Positions 14,633 through 23,251 of a stretch of 64,000 nt of DNA are shown here, one piece after another. Position 1 is the stretch's first letter. Each line of letters begins with the position of its first letter. The stretch comes from Fructilactobacillus cliffordii (GTDB lineage: Bacteria > Bacillota > Bacilli > Lactobacillales > Lactobacillaceae). The stretch spans positions 1 to 64,000 of the forward strand of contig NZ_CP097117.1 in NCBI RefSeq assembly GCF_024029355.1, written 5' to 3'. Both the position numbers and the translations under genes were made by a program. The notes beneath the pieces were generated by a model. It saw nothing but the letters and a program-made list of their open reading frames with translations, ran no database searches and had not been told where the DNA came from.

Positions 14633-15994
14633 ATGAAAGTAGCAGTAGTTGGATCATCTCACGGTGGTTACGAAGCAGTACGCGGAGTTTTACAACAATT
14701 TCCTGATGCTCACATTGATTGGTACGAAAAGGGTGACTTCATTTCGTTCTTGTCTTGTGGGATGGAACTATACCTCCAAGGAGTTGTAAAAGACGTTAAC
14801 TCAGTTAGTTACGCTACCATTCCAGAAATGGAAGACAAGGGTGTCCACGTTCACATCAATTCCGAAGTAACGAACATTGATCCGGACGGACACAAATTGA
14901 CGGTGGTTGACGTACAAAACGGTCAAGAAGAAAGTGCCGATTACGACAAGTTAATCTTGAGCGTGGGAGCCACCCCATTCAAACTTCCAGTGGCTGGAAA
15001 AGAATTACAAAACATTTACGCAATGCGGGGTCGGGACTGGGCCATCAAGTTGCGGGAAGCCGAAGTTAAACCAGACATTAAGAACGTAACTGTGGTTGGT
15101 TCTGGGTACATTGGAATCGAAGCTGCTGAATCATTTGCTAAAGCGGGTAAGCACGTTACGATTGTAGATATGAACCCAACCATCCTGGGGACTTACCTGG
15201 ATACGGAATTCACTGAAATCTTGGAAGAAGAATTAAAGGCTAATGACGTTGACTTACGGTTAAGCCAATCCGTGAAGGAATACGTTGGTAATTCTGACGA
15301 TAAGGTTACTTCAGTAATTTCAACGACTGGTGATACTTGGGATGCCGATTTGGTCATTGAAACGGCTGGAATTCGTCCTGCTACAAAGTGGTTAGCCGGA
15401 ATCGTTGATTTAGACGATCACGGTATGATCAAGACTGACGAATACCAACAAACTAGCAATCCAGATATCTTCGCCGTTGGGGATGCGACTGAAATCGAAT
15501 TTGCCCCAACTGGTAAGAAGCAATTGATTGCATTGGCTTCTAACGCTCGGCGGCAAGGTCGTTCAGCTGCTGCTAATTTAGAAGGACACAAACGTAAGAC
15601 GACTGCTGTTTCTGGTTCATCCGCTTTACACGTCTTTAACTACAAGTTTGCTTCAACTGGGGTTAAGGATGTTACCGCTAAGGGTCTCGGTGTTGACGTT
15701 GAATCAGTCTTTGTTACTGATACCAAGGTTCCTCCGTTTGTTCCTGCTGAACACAACGCGGAAGTCTTCTTCAAATTGACTTACGATCCAAAGACGAGAG
15801 TTGTAATGGGTGCGCAAATCATGTCGAAGATGGACACTACTGCCAACATCAACGCCATCTCATTGGCAATTCAACAACACATGACGGTTGACGACTTAGC
15901 ATATGCTGACTTCTTCTTCCAACCAGGCTTTGACCGTCCATGGAACATTATGAACGTGGCTGCGCAAAAAGCCGAACAAAAATTAGATAAATAA
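14633..15994 (+). CDS. nox: Water-forming NADH oxidase
   Basis: A 453-residue FAD-dependent oxidoreductase with GSSHGG at 7-12 (FAD binding), redox-active C42 in SFLSCGM, NAD-binding GSGYIGIEAAE (about 156-166) and ADLVIETAGIRPATKWL. A single Cys in this position is typical of the NADH oxidase / NADH peroxidase family; full reduction to water is the usual reaction of the 450-residue Lactobacillaceae enzyme, and oxidises NADH made in heterofermentation. The AGGAGGA site and the ATG at 14633 agree. NADH peroxidase is a close relative and cannot be fully excluded. Confidence 0.85.
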   Translation: MKVAVVGSSHGGYEAVRGVLQQFPDAHIDWYEKGDFISFLSCGMELYLQGVVKDVNSVSYATIPEMEDKGVHVHINSEVTNIDPDGHKLTVVDVQNGQEESADYDKLILSVGATPFKLPVAGKELQNIYAMRGRDWAIKLREAEVKPDIKNVTVVGSGYIGIEAAESFAKAGKHVTIVDMNPTILGTYLDTEFTEILEEELKANDVDLRLSQSVKEYVGNSDDKVTSVISTTGDTWDADLVIETAGIRPATKWLAGIVDLDDHGMIKTDEYQQTSNPDIFAVGDATEIEFAPTGKKQLIALASNARRQGRSAAANLEGHKRKTTAVSGSSALHVFNYKFASTGVKDVTAKGLGVDVESVFVTDTKVPPFVPAEHNAEVFFKLTYDPKTRVVMGAQIMSKMDTTANINAISLAIQQHMTVDDLAYADFFFQPGFDRPWNIMNVAAQKAEQKLDK

Positions 15995-16007
15995 GGATTA
16001 ATTCCTG

Positions 16008-16040
16008 AAAAACTTCAAGTTTAGCGCTTGAAGTTTTTTT
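16008..16040 (+). terminator. Terminator of nox
   Basis: AAAAACTTCAAG (16008-16019) with CTTGAAGTTTTT (16027-16038), followed by further T. Confidence 0.9.
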
Positions 16041-16129
16041 ATTTTCCGGTAAACTGGTGTTTGAACCAAATTCCTCGGGATTTGGACGGACTACATCAGA
16101 ATGAAAATGGAAAAGTTAGGGGAACCATC

Positions 16130-17311
16130 ATGCCAGAATTAGACCACCGTTTAAGCGACGTCTACAACCATCGTTTAGATACCATTACGCCGTCACAAAT
16201 TAGATCATTTTCCCGCGAGATTCAAGACATCCCGGGATTAGTTAGTTTAAACGTGGGAGAACCCGGGTTTAATACTCCTGAACACGTTAAACAAGCTGCC
16301 ATTGATAGCATTGCTAATAACCAATCACACTACTCACCCCAAAATGGTTGGTTAGAGTTACGGGAAGCCATTAGCAATTATCTAAAGAACCGCTACCAAA
16401 TGGATTATGATCCAGAGGCAGAGGTAACGGTGACCGATGGGGCCACGGAAGCATTATCCAGTAGCTTTTTAGCTACGATTAATCCGGGTGACGAGGTCTT
16501 GATTCCGATGCCTGGTTACCCGGCCTACACTTCGTTAGTTGAATTAGCCGGCGGGGTGCCAGTTGGAATGGATACTAGCGCAACTGAGTTCAAGCTAACT
16601 CCAAAACAACTAGAAGAGACATTAGCAACTCATCCAGATGCTAAAGAGCTAGTGTTAAACTATCCCACTAACCCGACGGGAGTTTCCTATACTAAGGAAG
16701 AATTGGAACAATTGGCCAAGGTCGTGGCAAAACACGGATTACTGGTGGTTGATGACGAAATCTATGGGGAATTAACCTATGATATTGAGCACTTCTCCTT
16801 TGCCAAACTTCTGCCAGAGAACACGATTTTAATTAACGGACTCTCCAAATCACATGCTATGACAGGATACCGGTTGGGGTACGTTGCTGGACCGGCTGCC
16901 ATCGTGACGGATGTTAACAAGGTGCATGGGTACCTCGTGACCTCACCATCGAATCCAGCGCAATATGCTGCCATTGAAGCCCTAAACAACGGTATGGAAG
17001 ATCCAATTCCGATGCGGAAGGCCTACCGGGAACGGCGAGACTTAATGACAACCGAATTACGGAAGTTAGGCTTTGGAGTGGTTACGCCTGAAGGAGCCTT
17101 CTATATCTTTGCTAAAATTCCAGCCCAATTCAAAGAGAATTCCCGTGAATTTGCACTCCGGTTGGCTCGGGAAGCCAAAGTCGGAGTAACGCCCGGCAGT
17201 GCCTTTGGCGTAGCTGGAGAAGGATACCTGCGACTATCATACGCGGCCGACCTGGATCAAATTGAAAAAGCGTTAGCGCAGATGAAAACATTTATCGAAA
17301 ATAATCAATAA
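16130..17311 (+). CDS. PLP-dependent aminotransferase, class I/II (PatA/AraT-like)
   Basis: A 393-residue enzyme from the ATG at 16130, chosen over more upstream codons because the AGGGGA site precedes it and the family begins here. Conserved elements: NYPTNPTG (177-184), VDDEIYGEL (207-215), the Schiff-base lysine in SKSHAMTGYRLGY at K240, and a C-terminal SYAADLDQIEKAL. The family transfers amino groups to 2-oxo acids; the closest named types are the aromatic or N-acetyl-diaminopimelate aminotransferases (AraT/PatA). The exact substrate cannot be read from the sequence. It is a single-gene unit. Confidence 0.85.
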   Translation: MPELDHRLSDVYNHRLDTITPSQIRSFSREIQDIPGLVSLNVGEPGFNTPEHVKQAAIDSIANNQSHYSPQNGWLELREAISNYLKNRYQMDYDPEAEVTVTDGATEALSSSFLATINPGDEVLIPMPGYPAYTSLVELAGGVPVGMDTSATEFKLTPKQLEETLATHPDAKELVLNYPTNPTGVSYTKEELEQLAKVVAKHGLLVVDDEIYGELTYDIEHFSFAKLLPENTILINGLSKSHAMTGYRLGYVAGPAAIVTDVNKVHGYLVTSPSNPAQYAAIEALNNGMEDPIPMRKAYRERRDLMTTELRKLGFGVVTPEGAFYIFAKIPAQFKENSREFALRLAREAKVGVTPGSAFGVAGEGYLRLSYAADLDQIEKALAQMKTFIENNQ

Positions 17312-17316
17312 CCAAC

Positions 17317-17343
17317 AAGAGTCTGAAACTAGGACTCTTTTTT
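17317..17343 (+). terminator. Terminator of the aminotransferase gene
   Basis: AAGAGTC (17317-17323) pairs with GACTCTT (17333-17339), followed by TTTT. Confidence 0.85.
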
Positions 17344-17436
17344 GTGGGAGCCAGCGCGGTTAACCGTCTTTTTTGCCATCGCTGTTAATTATCGGTAGAA
17401 TTAGAGTATTGAATTGAAAACGATGGAGTGATAAAG

Positions 17437-18603
17437 ATGAATGTGGGAATTGATCAAATTGGTTTTTATACGCCGAGCTACTATCTGGATTTACGGGACT
17501 TAGCGCACGCTCGAAACGAAGATCCCAATAAATATTTAATTGGAATCGGTCAAGAACGACAAGCCGTTCCACCAGCTTCTCAGGATGCGGTCACGATGGC
17601 CGCTAATGCGGCGGTTCAAGTAGTTACGCCGGAGAATCGGGAACGGATTTCCTTAATTATTTTTGGCACCGAAAGTGGCGTGGATAATTCCAAGTCCGGG
17701 GCCATTTACCTGCAACAACTATTGGGTTTGAAGCGTGAAGCACGGGCGTTTGAAATTAAACAAGCTTGCTATGGTGCCACGGCTGGTCTGCAAATGGCCA
17801 AGGATTTTGTGACTGCTCACCCGGAGCAAGAAGCCTTGGTCGTTGGAGCTGATGTTGCTCGGTATGGTCTGGGGACTCCGGGGGAAGTGACTCAGGGGTG
17901 CGGAGCAATCGCGATGACCATCAGTGCCAACCCGCGGACGTTAGCAATCAGTCCCAACAGCAGTGTTTATTCAGACGACATCATGGATTTCTGGCGGCCC
18001 CTGGATCACACGGTAGCCCTAGTTGACGGTCACTATTCCAATGATATTTACCAGCAATTCTTCCAAAAGACGATTCATGCTTATTGTGAGCAACAACAGA
18101 CTAACTTAACCGATTTTCAAGCCTTAACCTTCCACCTGCCGTACAGCAAGTTAGGCTTAAAGGCACTGCGCACAATCTTACCGGAGGTTAACGAAGCTCA
18201 CCAGCAGCAGTGGCTAACGGAATTTGAATCGAGTCGGGTTTACAACCGTCAGGTCGGTAACTTGTACACGGGTTCCTTATATTTGAGTCTCCTGTCATTA
18301 TTAGACCATGCGCAGGGATTAACTTCTGGAAATCAAATTGGGCTGTTTAGCTATGGCTCCGGAGCCCAAGGAGAGTTCTTTGCCGGCACGCTCCAATCCG
18401 AGTTTCAGAATTCCAACCGGCGCAAGCAAATTGATGACATGTTGGACCGCCGGCAACGCTTGGATGTTAATCAGTATGAAGAGTTCTTTACGCAGTGGCC
18501 AACCTTTAACACTGCTAACGTGACGATTGATCCAGCCCCGGATGACGCGGAATTCGTGTTTACTGGAGTAGTTGATAACAAACGCCAGTACCGCCAGCGT
18601 TAG
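17437..18603 (+). CDS. mvaS: Hydroxymethylglutaryl-CoA synthase
   Basis: A 388-residue protein from ATG 17437 (TGGAG site). It has the thiolase-like fold of HMG-CoA synthase: E79 in IFGTES, catalytic C111 in IKQACYGATAGLQ, and LTFHLPYSKLGLK with the catalytic His region near 230. It joins acetyl-CoA to acetoacetyl-CoA in the first committed part of the mevalonate route, which feeds undecaprenyl and quinone synthesis; uppS is in the same window. It is not next to mvaA or mvaK genes. Mevalonate rather than MEP use is typical of lactic acid bacteria. Confidence 0.92.
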   Translation: MNVGIDQIGFYTPSYYLDLRDLAHARNEDPNKYLIGIGQERQAVPPASQDAVTMAANAAVQVVTPENRERISLIIFGTESGVDNSKSGAIYLQQLLGLKREARAFEIKQACYGATAGLQMAKDFVTAHPEQEALVVGADVARYGLGTPGEVTQGCGAIAMTISANPRTLAISPNSSVYSDDIMDFWRPLDHTVALVDGHYSNDIYQQFFQKTIHAYCEQQQTNLTDFQALTFHLPYSKLGLKALRTILPEVNEAHQQQWLTEFESSRVYNRQVGNLYTGSLYLSLLSLLDHAQGLTSGNQIGLFSYGSGAQGEFFAGTLQSEFQNSNRRKQIDDMLDRRQRLDVNQYEEFFTQWPTFNTANVTIDPAPDDAEFVFTGVVDNKRQYRQR

Positions 18604-18639
18604 TTGACACCCGTCTGGAAAAAGTTTAAATTAATCTAA

Positions 18640-18746
18640 AGACTTGAAACTTTAACCCTGTCCCGTGAGGCAGCAAGTGGTGAATTATCAAAGTGAGTGG
18701 TTTGGACTTTGCATCCTGTTGTCAGCTGGACAACGGGATTTTTTTT
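18640..18746 (+). promoter_or_regulatory. PyrR-binding attenuator ahead of the uracil permease
   Basis: The RNA contains TCCCGTGAGGC (18661-18671), an exact match to the PyrR binding-loop consensus UCCNGNGAGGC, flanked by sequence that can pair into the anti-antiterminator. Downstream, ATCCTGTTGTC (18713-18723) pairs with GACAACGGGAT (18729-18739), followed by a T run. The GTTTAAATT...AAAGACTTGAAAC region upstream can form competing stems. UMP-loaded PyrR is expected to favour the terminator, so the permease is off when pyrimidine is abundant. Confidence 0.8.
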
Positions 18747-18759
18747 AGGAGGAATTAGT

Positions 18760-20019
18760 GTGAAAAACGAGGAGATTAAGCTGGATATTCATGATAAGCC
18801 GAGTGGTTTGTCTTGGATTGGATTATCGCTACAACACATGTTTTCAATGTTTGGAAGTACGGTGATTGTGCCGCTGTTAGTGGGCTTGAGTCCCAGCATT
18901 GCCTTATTTGCATCTGGAATTGGAACTTTACTTCACATTTTGATTACGAAGGGCAAGATTCCAGCTTACATGGGATCTAGCTTTGCCTTCATTACCCCGA
19001 TGTTAGCGTTAATGAAAACGACGGGAATCGGTGGTGTACAACAAGGAGTGATTGCCGTTGGATTGGTTTATCTAGTCGTGGCTGCCTTAGTGTGGATGCT
19101 TGGGACTGATTGGATTGACCGCTTGCTACCACCAATTGTGGTTGGACCGATTGTGGTAGTGATTGGGTTGTCTCTCGCTAGTGCTGCTGCGCAAGATGCC
19201 ATGATGAAAAATAATCACTATGATCTCACTTACTTCTTAATTGCGCTGGCAACCCTCTTTTTAGCCATTTTTTTCAACATGAAGCTGAAAGGATTTTTGG
19301 GCATGATTCCCATTCTGTTAGCCATCGTGTGTGGTTATCTAATCTCCATGGCCTGTGGATTGGTCGATTTACATGCCATTGCCAGCGCTCCTTGGTTTAA
19401 AATCCCGCACTTTGAATTACTTGGAACGGAAAAAGGCTTCCACTTGGAGTGGAATGCGATTCTGGTCATGGCGCCGATTGCCTTTGTCACAATGACCGAA
19501 CACATGGGGCACTTGATGGTCCTAGGTGAATTGACCCACCGGAACTTCTTTAAGGATCCCGGTTTGAACCGAACGTTAGCCGGGGATGGAGCGGCTTCTT
19601 TGGCCGCCGGATTACTTGGTGGACCGGCCGTCACTAGTTACGGGGAAAACATCGGGGTGATGGCCATCACGAAGGTGTACAGTGTTTACGTAATCGTGGG
19701 TGCCGCTTTGTTTGCCATGGCCTTTGCCTTTGTAAACAAATTGAACGTTCTCATTATGCAAATGCCGCTGCCTGTCATCGGGGGAATTAGTTTCTTACTG
19801 TTTGGAACCATCGCCTCGAGCGGGATTAAGGTCATGGTCGATGATCATTTGGACTTAAATAACAAACGGAACTTAATGATTGCTTCAGTCGTGTTAGTGA
19901 TTGGGGTCGGAAACGCGTACCTCCAAATTGGAAGTTTCCAATTTACGGGAGTGGCCCTAGCCACGGTGATCGGGATTGGATTAAATCTGATTCTGCCGCA
20001 ACAACCAGCTAATGAATAA
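18760..20019 (+). CDS. pyrP: Uracil-xanthine permease family transporter (uracil permease)
   Basis: A 419-residue, 12-14-helix protein starting at GTG 18760 with AGGAGG eight bases upstream. The QHMFSMFGSTVIVPLLVGL start, the GPIVVVIGLSLA and the EHMGHLMVLGELTHRNFF, TSYGENIGVMAITKVYS blocks match NCS2 uracil transporters (UraA/PyrP). The PyrR-dependent attenuator upstream supports uracil as the substrate. It is a monocistronic unit ended by a hairpin at 20028. Confidence 0.9.
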   Translation: MKNEEIKLDIHDKPSGLSWIGLSLQHMFSMFGSTVIVPLLVGLSPSIALFASGIGTLLHILITKGKIPAYMGSSFAFITPMLALMKTTGIGGVQQGVIAVGLVYLVVAALVWMLGTDWIDRLLPPIVVGPIVVVIGLSLASAAAQDAMMKNNHYDLTYFLIALATLFLAIFFNMKLKGFLGMIPILLAIVCGYLISMACGLVDLHAIASAPWFKIPHFELLGTEKGFHLEWNAILVMAPIAFVTMTEHMGHLMVLGELTHRNFFKDPGLNRTLAGDGAASLAAGLLGGPAVTSYGENIGVMAITKVYSVYVIVGAALFAMAFAFVNKLNVLIMQMPLPVIGGISFLLFGTIASSGIKVMVDDHLDLNNKRNLMIASVVLVIGVGNAYLQIGSFQFTGVALATVIGIGLNLILPQQPANE

Positions 20020-20027
20020 TAACAAGT

Positions 20028-20059
20028 AAAGTCGGTCTCTATTAAAGACCGACTTTTTT
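20028..20059 (+). terminator. Terminator of the uracil permease gene
   Basis: AAAGTCGGTCT (20028-20038) with AGACCGACTTT (20046-20056), followed by T. Confidence 0.9.
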
Positions 20060-20136
20060 TAATGTTTAAGAATTGTAAAAGGGTGGCAGCTTCTGTATAA
20101 TCGAACACGTACAAAAAATAAGTGAATGGAGTGGAA

Positions 20137-20913
20137 ATGATGAAGAAAAAATGGTCTTTAATTTTGATGGCCGGCTTAGCAGCCTTGGTGCTGGCTGCTT
20201 GTGGGCAAAAACAAGCGGAAACGAAGACGCCACATGTTTTAACGGTGGGGTTAGAAGGAACCTATGCGCCGTATTCTTACCGGCAAAACGGTAAGTTAAC
20301 CGGATTTGAAGTTGATTTAGCCAAGGAAACCGCCAAACGAATGGGCTTGAAACCCAAATTTGTGACGACCGGTTGGGATTCTCTAATCGCCGGCTTAAAC
20401 TCGAATGACTATGACGTGGTCTTTAACAACATGGCTGAAAATCCAGACCGGCAAAAGAAATTCCGGTTTGCCACTCCCTACGTATACTCCAAGTCAATTG
20501 TGATCACGAAAAAAGATGGTACCATTAAATCTGCGAAGGACTTGAAGGGTAAAAAAGTTGCTGAAGGAACGGGAACTGATAACTGGAATAACGCCAAGAA
20601 GTTAGGTGCCAACCCCGTTACTTCACCTGCCTTTCAAACGTCGATGGATATGATTGACCAAGGTCGGGTAGCCGCCGCTGTGAACTCGCGAGAAGCCTTT
20701 GAATACTGGAAGAAGAGTCATCCTGATACTGATTTAACTTACTTTGAAATTCCAACTAGTGAAGTTAAAGCAAGTAAAATTGCCCCGATGATGAATAAGA
20801 AGAACGCTAAACTCCAAGCCAAAATGGATAAGGCCATTCAATCAGAACGGAAAGATGGAACTTTGAAACGCCTTTCTATGAAGTACTTTGGGACTAACAT
20901 TACAGATAAGTAG
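20137..20913 (+). CDS. Amino acid ABC transporter substrate-binding lipoprotein (cystine-type)
   Basis: Start ATG at 20137 (adjacent ATG at 20140 equally possible, GGAGTGG site). The product is about 258 residues with signal MKKKWSLILMAGLAALVLAAC and lipobox LAAC. The body is an SBP_bac_3 periplasmic-type fold: VGLEGTYAPYSYRQNGKLTGFEVDLAKETAKRMG, AENPDRQKKFRFATPYVYSKS, and a GRVAAAVNSREAF hinge. Cystine or related amino acids are the likely ligand, by likeness to TcyA/TcyJ. It is followed by a permease gene and an ATPase gene (14 bp, then a 1-bp overlap), together a full importer. Confidence 0.88.
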   Translation: MMKKKWSLILMAGLAALVLAACGQKQAETKTPHVLTVGLEGTYAPYSYRQNGKLTGFEVDLAKETAKRMGLKPKFVTTGWDSLIAGLNSNDYDVVFNNMAENPDRQKKFRFATPYVYSKSIVITKKDGTIKSAKDLKGKKVAEGTGTDNWNNAKKLGANPVTSPAFQTSMDMIDQGRVAAAVNSREAFEYWKKSHPDTDLTYFEIPTSEVKASKIAPMMNKKNAKLQAKMDKAIQSERKDGTLKRLSMKYFGTNITDK

Positions 20914-20926
20914 GAGTTAGACATTT

Positions 20927-21622
20927 ATGCTGGAAATTATTACCTCGTCATTACCGAGCTTACTAAGTGCGATGCTAAAGTTTACCATTCCGTTATCGTT
21001 GATTTCCTTTGCAATTGGAATGGTGATTGCGTTCTTGGTGGCGCTAATCAGAACTTTAAATCCTAATTTCGGACCCGTGGGAAAACCACTGTGGTTAATT
21101 TTACGGGCTGTCATTAGTTTCTACGTGTGGGCCTTTCGGTCGACGCCATTGTTAGTGCAATTATTTATCATTTTCTTTGGATTACCGTCCGTTGGAATTA
21201 AACTGGCGCCGTTTGTGGCAGCTTTAATTGGATTTTCATTGAACATGGGGGCCTACGGTTCAGAAACAATCAGAGCTGCCTTGCTGTCCGTTAATCAGGA
21301 ACAATGGGAAGCTGCTTACACACTGGGATTCTCTACGCCGCAGACGTTATGGCACTTTATCATTCCACAAGCCTTACGAACAGCGTTACCACCGCTATCA
21401 AACGAATTCATTGGACTGGTTAAGGATACTTCATTGGCCAGCACGATTACAATTGCGGAAATGTTTCAGGTTAGTCAACAAATTGCGGCGCAGAACTTTG
21501 AACCGCTGTTGATGTACGTGGAAGTGGCCGCTTTGTATGCCATCCTTTGTTCGATTTTAAACGTTCTCCAGCATTACCTAGAAAAACGGTCATCACAATA
21601 TCTAAAGGGGGCCGCTGACTAA
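20927..21622 (+). CDS. Amino acid ABC transporter permease
   Basis: A 231-residue integral membrane protein of the HisM/GlnP type, with about five helices and the EAA-loop sequence EAAYTLGFSTPQTLWHFIIPQALRTALPPLSNEFI before the last helices. FRSTPLLVQLFIIFFGLP is also characteristic. It pairs with itself or another permease to form the channel for the lipoprotein coded upstream. Its stop overlaps the ATG of the ATPase gene (TAATG). Confidence 0.92.
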   Translation: MLEIITSSLPSLLSAMLKFTIPLSLISFAIGMVIAFLVALIRTLNPNFGPVGKPLWLILRAVISFYVWAFRSTPLLVQLFIIFFGLPSVGIKLAPFVAALIGFSLNMGAYGSETIRAALLSVNQEQWEAAYTLGFSTPQTLWHFIIPQALRTALPPLSNEFIGLVKDTSLASTITIAEMFQVSQQIAAQNFEPLLMYVEVAALYAILCSILNVLQHYLEKRSSQYLKGAAD

Positions 21623-22359
21623 TGTTAAAAATTGAAGATGTGCAAAAAAACTTTGGTAAAAAGCACGTGTTACAGGGAATTAGTACCGAATTTCCCGAAC
21701 ACCAGACGACGGTAATTGTCGGGCCCTCGGGATCCGGTAAAACCACTTTGTTGCGGTCGCTGGATCTTTTAGTGCAACCTGATCAGGGAACGTTAACGTT
21801 AGGATCATTACGGGTTAACTTTGCTAATCCCATCGAGAAAAAGGTCAAAAACGAACTCCGGGATCAAACCAGTATGGTGTTTCAAAATTGGAACTTATTT
21901 CCTAATTTGACCATTCTGAAAAATATCACTGCTGCGCCAATCTACGTGCAAAAGGTGGGTAAAGCCCAAGCAGAACAACAGGCTCATACTTTACTGCAAG
22001 AAGTTGGACTCGATGATTACGCTGATTCCTATCCGAATGAATTATCAGGAGGGCAGCAACAACGAATCTCGATCTGTCGGGCGCTGGCTGTTAAGCCTCA
22101 GTACATTTTATTAGACGAACCGACAAGTGCGCTGGATCCAGAAATGGAAACCCAGGTTTTGAAAATGTTAGAGAAGTTGTCTGACAACGGTCAGTCCATG
22201 ATCATGGTGACGCATAACATGCAATTCGCTAAGGATGCGGCCGATAAAATTCTGTTCTTAGAAGCGGGTCAATTACAATTTGATGGTCCCTGTGCCGACT
22301 TCTTTGCTGATCCATCTCCTCGAGTGACAAACTTCTTACAGGGGATTTCTTTGAAATAA
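21622..22359 (+). CDS. Amino acid ABC transporter ATP-binding protein
   Basis: A 245-residue ATPase with Walker A GPSGSGKTT (34-42), Q-loop in SMVFQNWNLFPNLT, signature LSGGQQQR, Walker B ILLDEPTSALDPE, and the H-loop VTHNM. This is the polar amino acid (GlnQ/TcyC) type. The start codon overlaps the permease stop, and the cassette ends in a hairpin at 22362. Confidence 0.93.
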   Translation: MLKIEDVQKNFGKKHVLQGISTEFPEHQTTVIVGPSGSGKTTLLRSLDLLVQPDQGTLTLGSLRVNFANPIEKKVKNELRDQTSMVFQNWNLFPNLTILKNITAAPIYVQKVGKAQAEQQAHTLLQEVGLDDYADSYPNELSGGQQQRISICRALAVKPQYILLDEPTSALDPEMETQVLKMLEKLSDNGQSMIMVTHNMQFAKDAADKILFLEAGQLQFDGPCADFFADPSPRVTNFLQGISLK

Positions 22360-22361
22360 AT

Positions 22362-22394
22362 AAAAACAGCAATTCGCGTAGAATTGCTGTTTTT
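22362..22394. terminator. Bidirectional terminator shared with the convergent gene
   Basis: AAAAACAGCAATTC (22362-22375) with GAATTGCTGTTTTT (22381-22394). The stop codon of the minus-strand gene begins at the last base of the stem. Confidence 0.9.
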
Positions 22395-23089
22395 TAGTGG
22401 AAGAAAGCTAGGAGCGCTACAAGTGCAAATGTGATAAAACAGTAGCGGAACCGCTCGTTGCGGGTGAAGATTTGGGCTCCGTAGGAAACGAGGACGATGG
22501 CGATTAATCCGGCGTCCTTTACGACGGGAAAGTTGGCCAGTAGTAATCCCGCAAACAAGAAGATGAAGAGCACGTTGAATTGGGTAGCTAGTTCCTTCGT
22601 AAAGCGGAGCGCAAAGAAGAGCACGTACAGGGTAAATAAAATTCCGATGTTGAGGAGGGTACTCCGTTCTAAATATTGACTAGTTAAAAAATTGAGAGTG
22701 GCCACCGGAATCACCGCGTTGGTGAGGGAAAAACACAGTAGTCCGTAGGAATGATTAATTCCAACCCGGGGCACGCGGAGCAAGATGTTAACCACGCCAT
22801 AAAAAAGGGTCGCAGTAAAAATCAGCAGGGGAAAATGTCCCAAAGCGATGAACCCGAGCGGCAAGAGGTTAAAAGTTAACGTTAGTCGCACGTCCCACCG
22901 CTTAAGCAAGGTTAAAGTTCCTAATGCCCAGCAGATTTCACTAGCGAGAAAAAAGAAGGACTTGGTCCCACTAAAAATGGAGAACGGATAGTTGGCCGCT
23001 AAATTCCAGATGATAATGGTAAGCAACAAGTAGATCACATTGCTACCTATGGTGATGCTTGTACGTAATTGTTGATTAGATTTTTCCAT
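22394..23089 (-). CDS. Eight-span membrane protein of unknown function
   Basis: A 231-residue very hydrophobic protein with about eight membrane helices, from the ATG at 23089. Distinctive segments are LLKRWDVRLTLTFNLLPLGFIALGHFPLLIF and LRFTKELATQFNVLFIFLFAGL. I do not recognise the family and see no catalytic motif. It lies between an amino acid importer and metK without an operon partner. Confidence 0.6.
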   Translation of the reverse strand: MEKSNQQLRTSITIGSNVIYLLLTIIIWNLAANYPFSIFSGTKSFFFLASEICWALGTLTLLKRWDVRLTLTFNLLPLGFIALGHFPLLIFTATLFYGVVNILLRVPRVGINHSYGLLCFSLTNAVIPVATLNFLTSQYLERSTLLNIGILFTLYVLFFALRFTKELATQFNVLFIFLFAGLLLANFPVVKDAGLIAIVLVSYGAQIFTRNERFRYCFITFALVALLAFFH

Positions 23090-23178
23090 AATGATAACCT
23101 CGATAATTTCATCTTAATGGACTTTTTTCTGGGGTTCAACTACTTATTTTTAAAAATTTGTGATAGGATAAGATAGTT

Positions 23179-23246
23179 ATAAGTATGTTCCCGATAGGAT
23201 TCACGCTTAGTGAAGATGCCTTGTAACCAAAAATATTAGGGGGAAG
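23179..23246 (+). promoter_or_regulatory. S(MK) box (SAM-III) riboswitch upstream of metK
   Basis: The leader reads TTCCCGATAGGAT (23188-23200), a TCACGCTTAGTGAA hairpin (23201-23214), CCTTGTAACC (23219-23228) and AGGGGGAA (23238-23245) just ahead of the start codon. These are the conserved blocks of the translational S(MK) box found in Lactobacillales metK leaders. With S-adenosylmethionine bound, the GGGGG ribosome site pairs with the upstream CCC segment and translation is blocked. Confidence 0.88.
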
Positions 23247-23251
23247 TTGCC

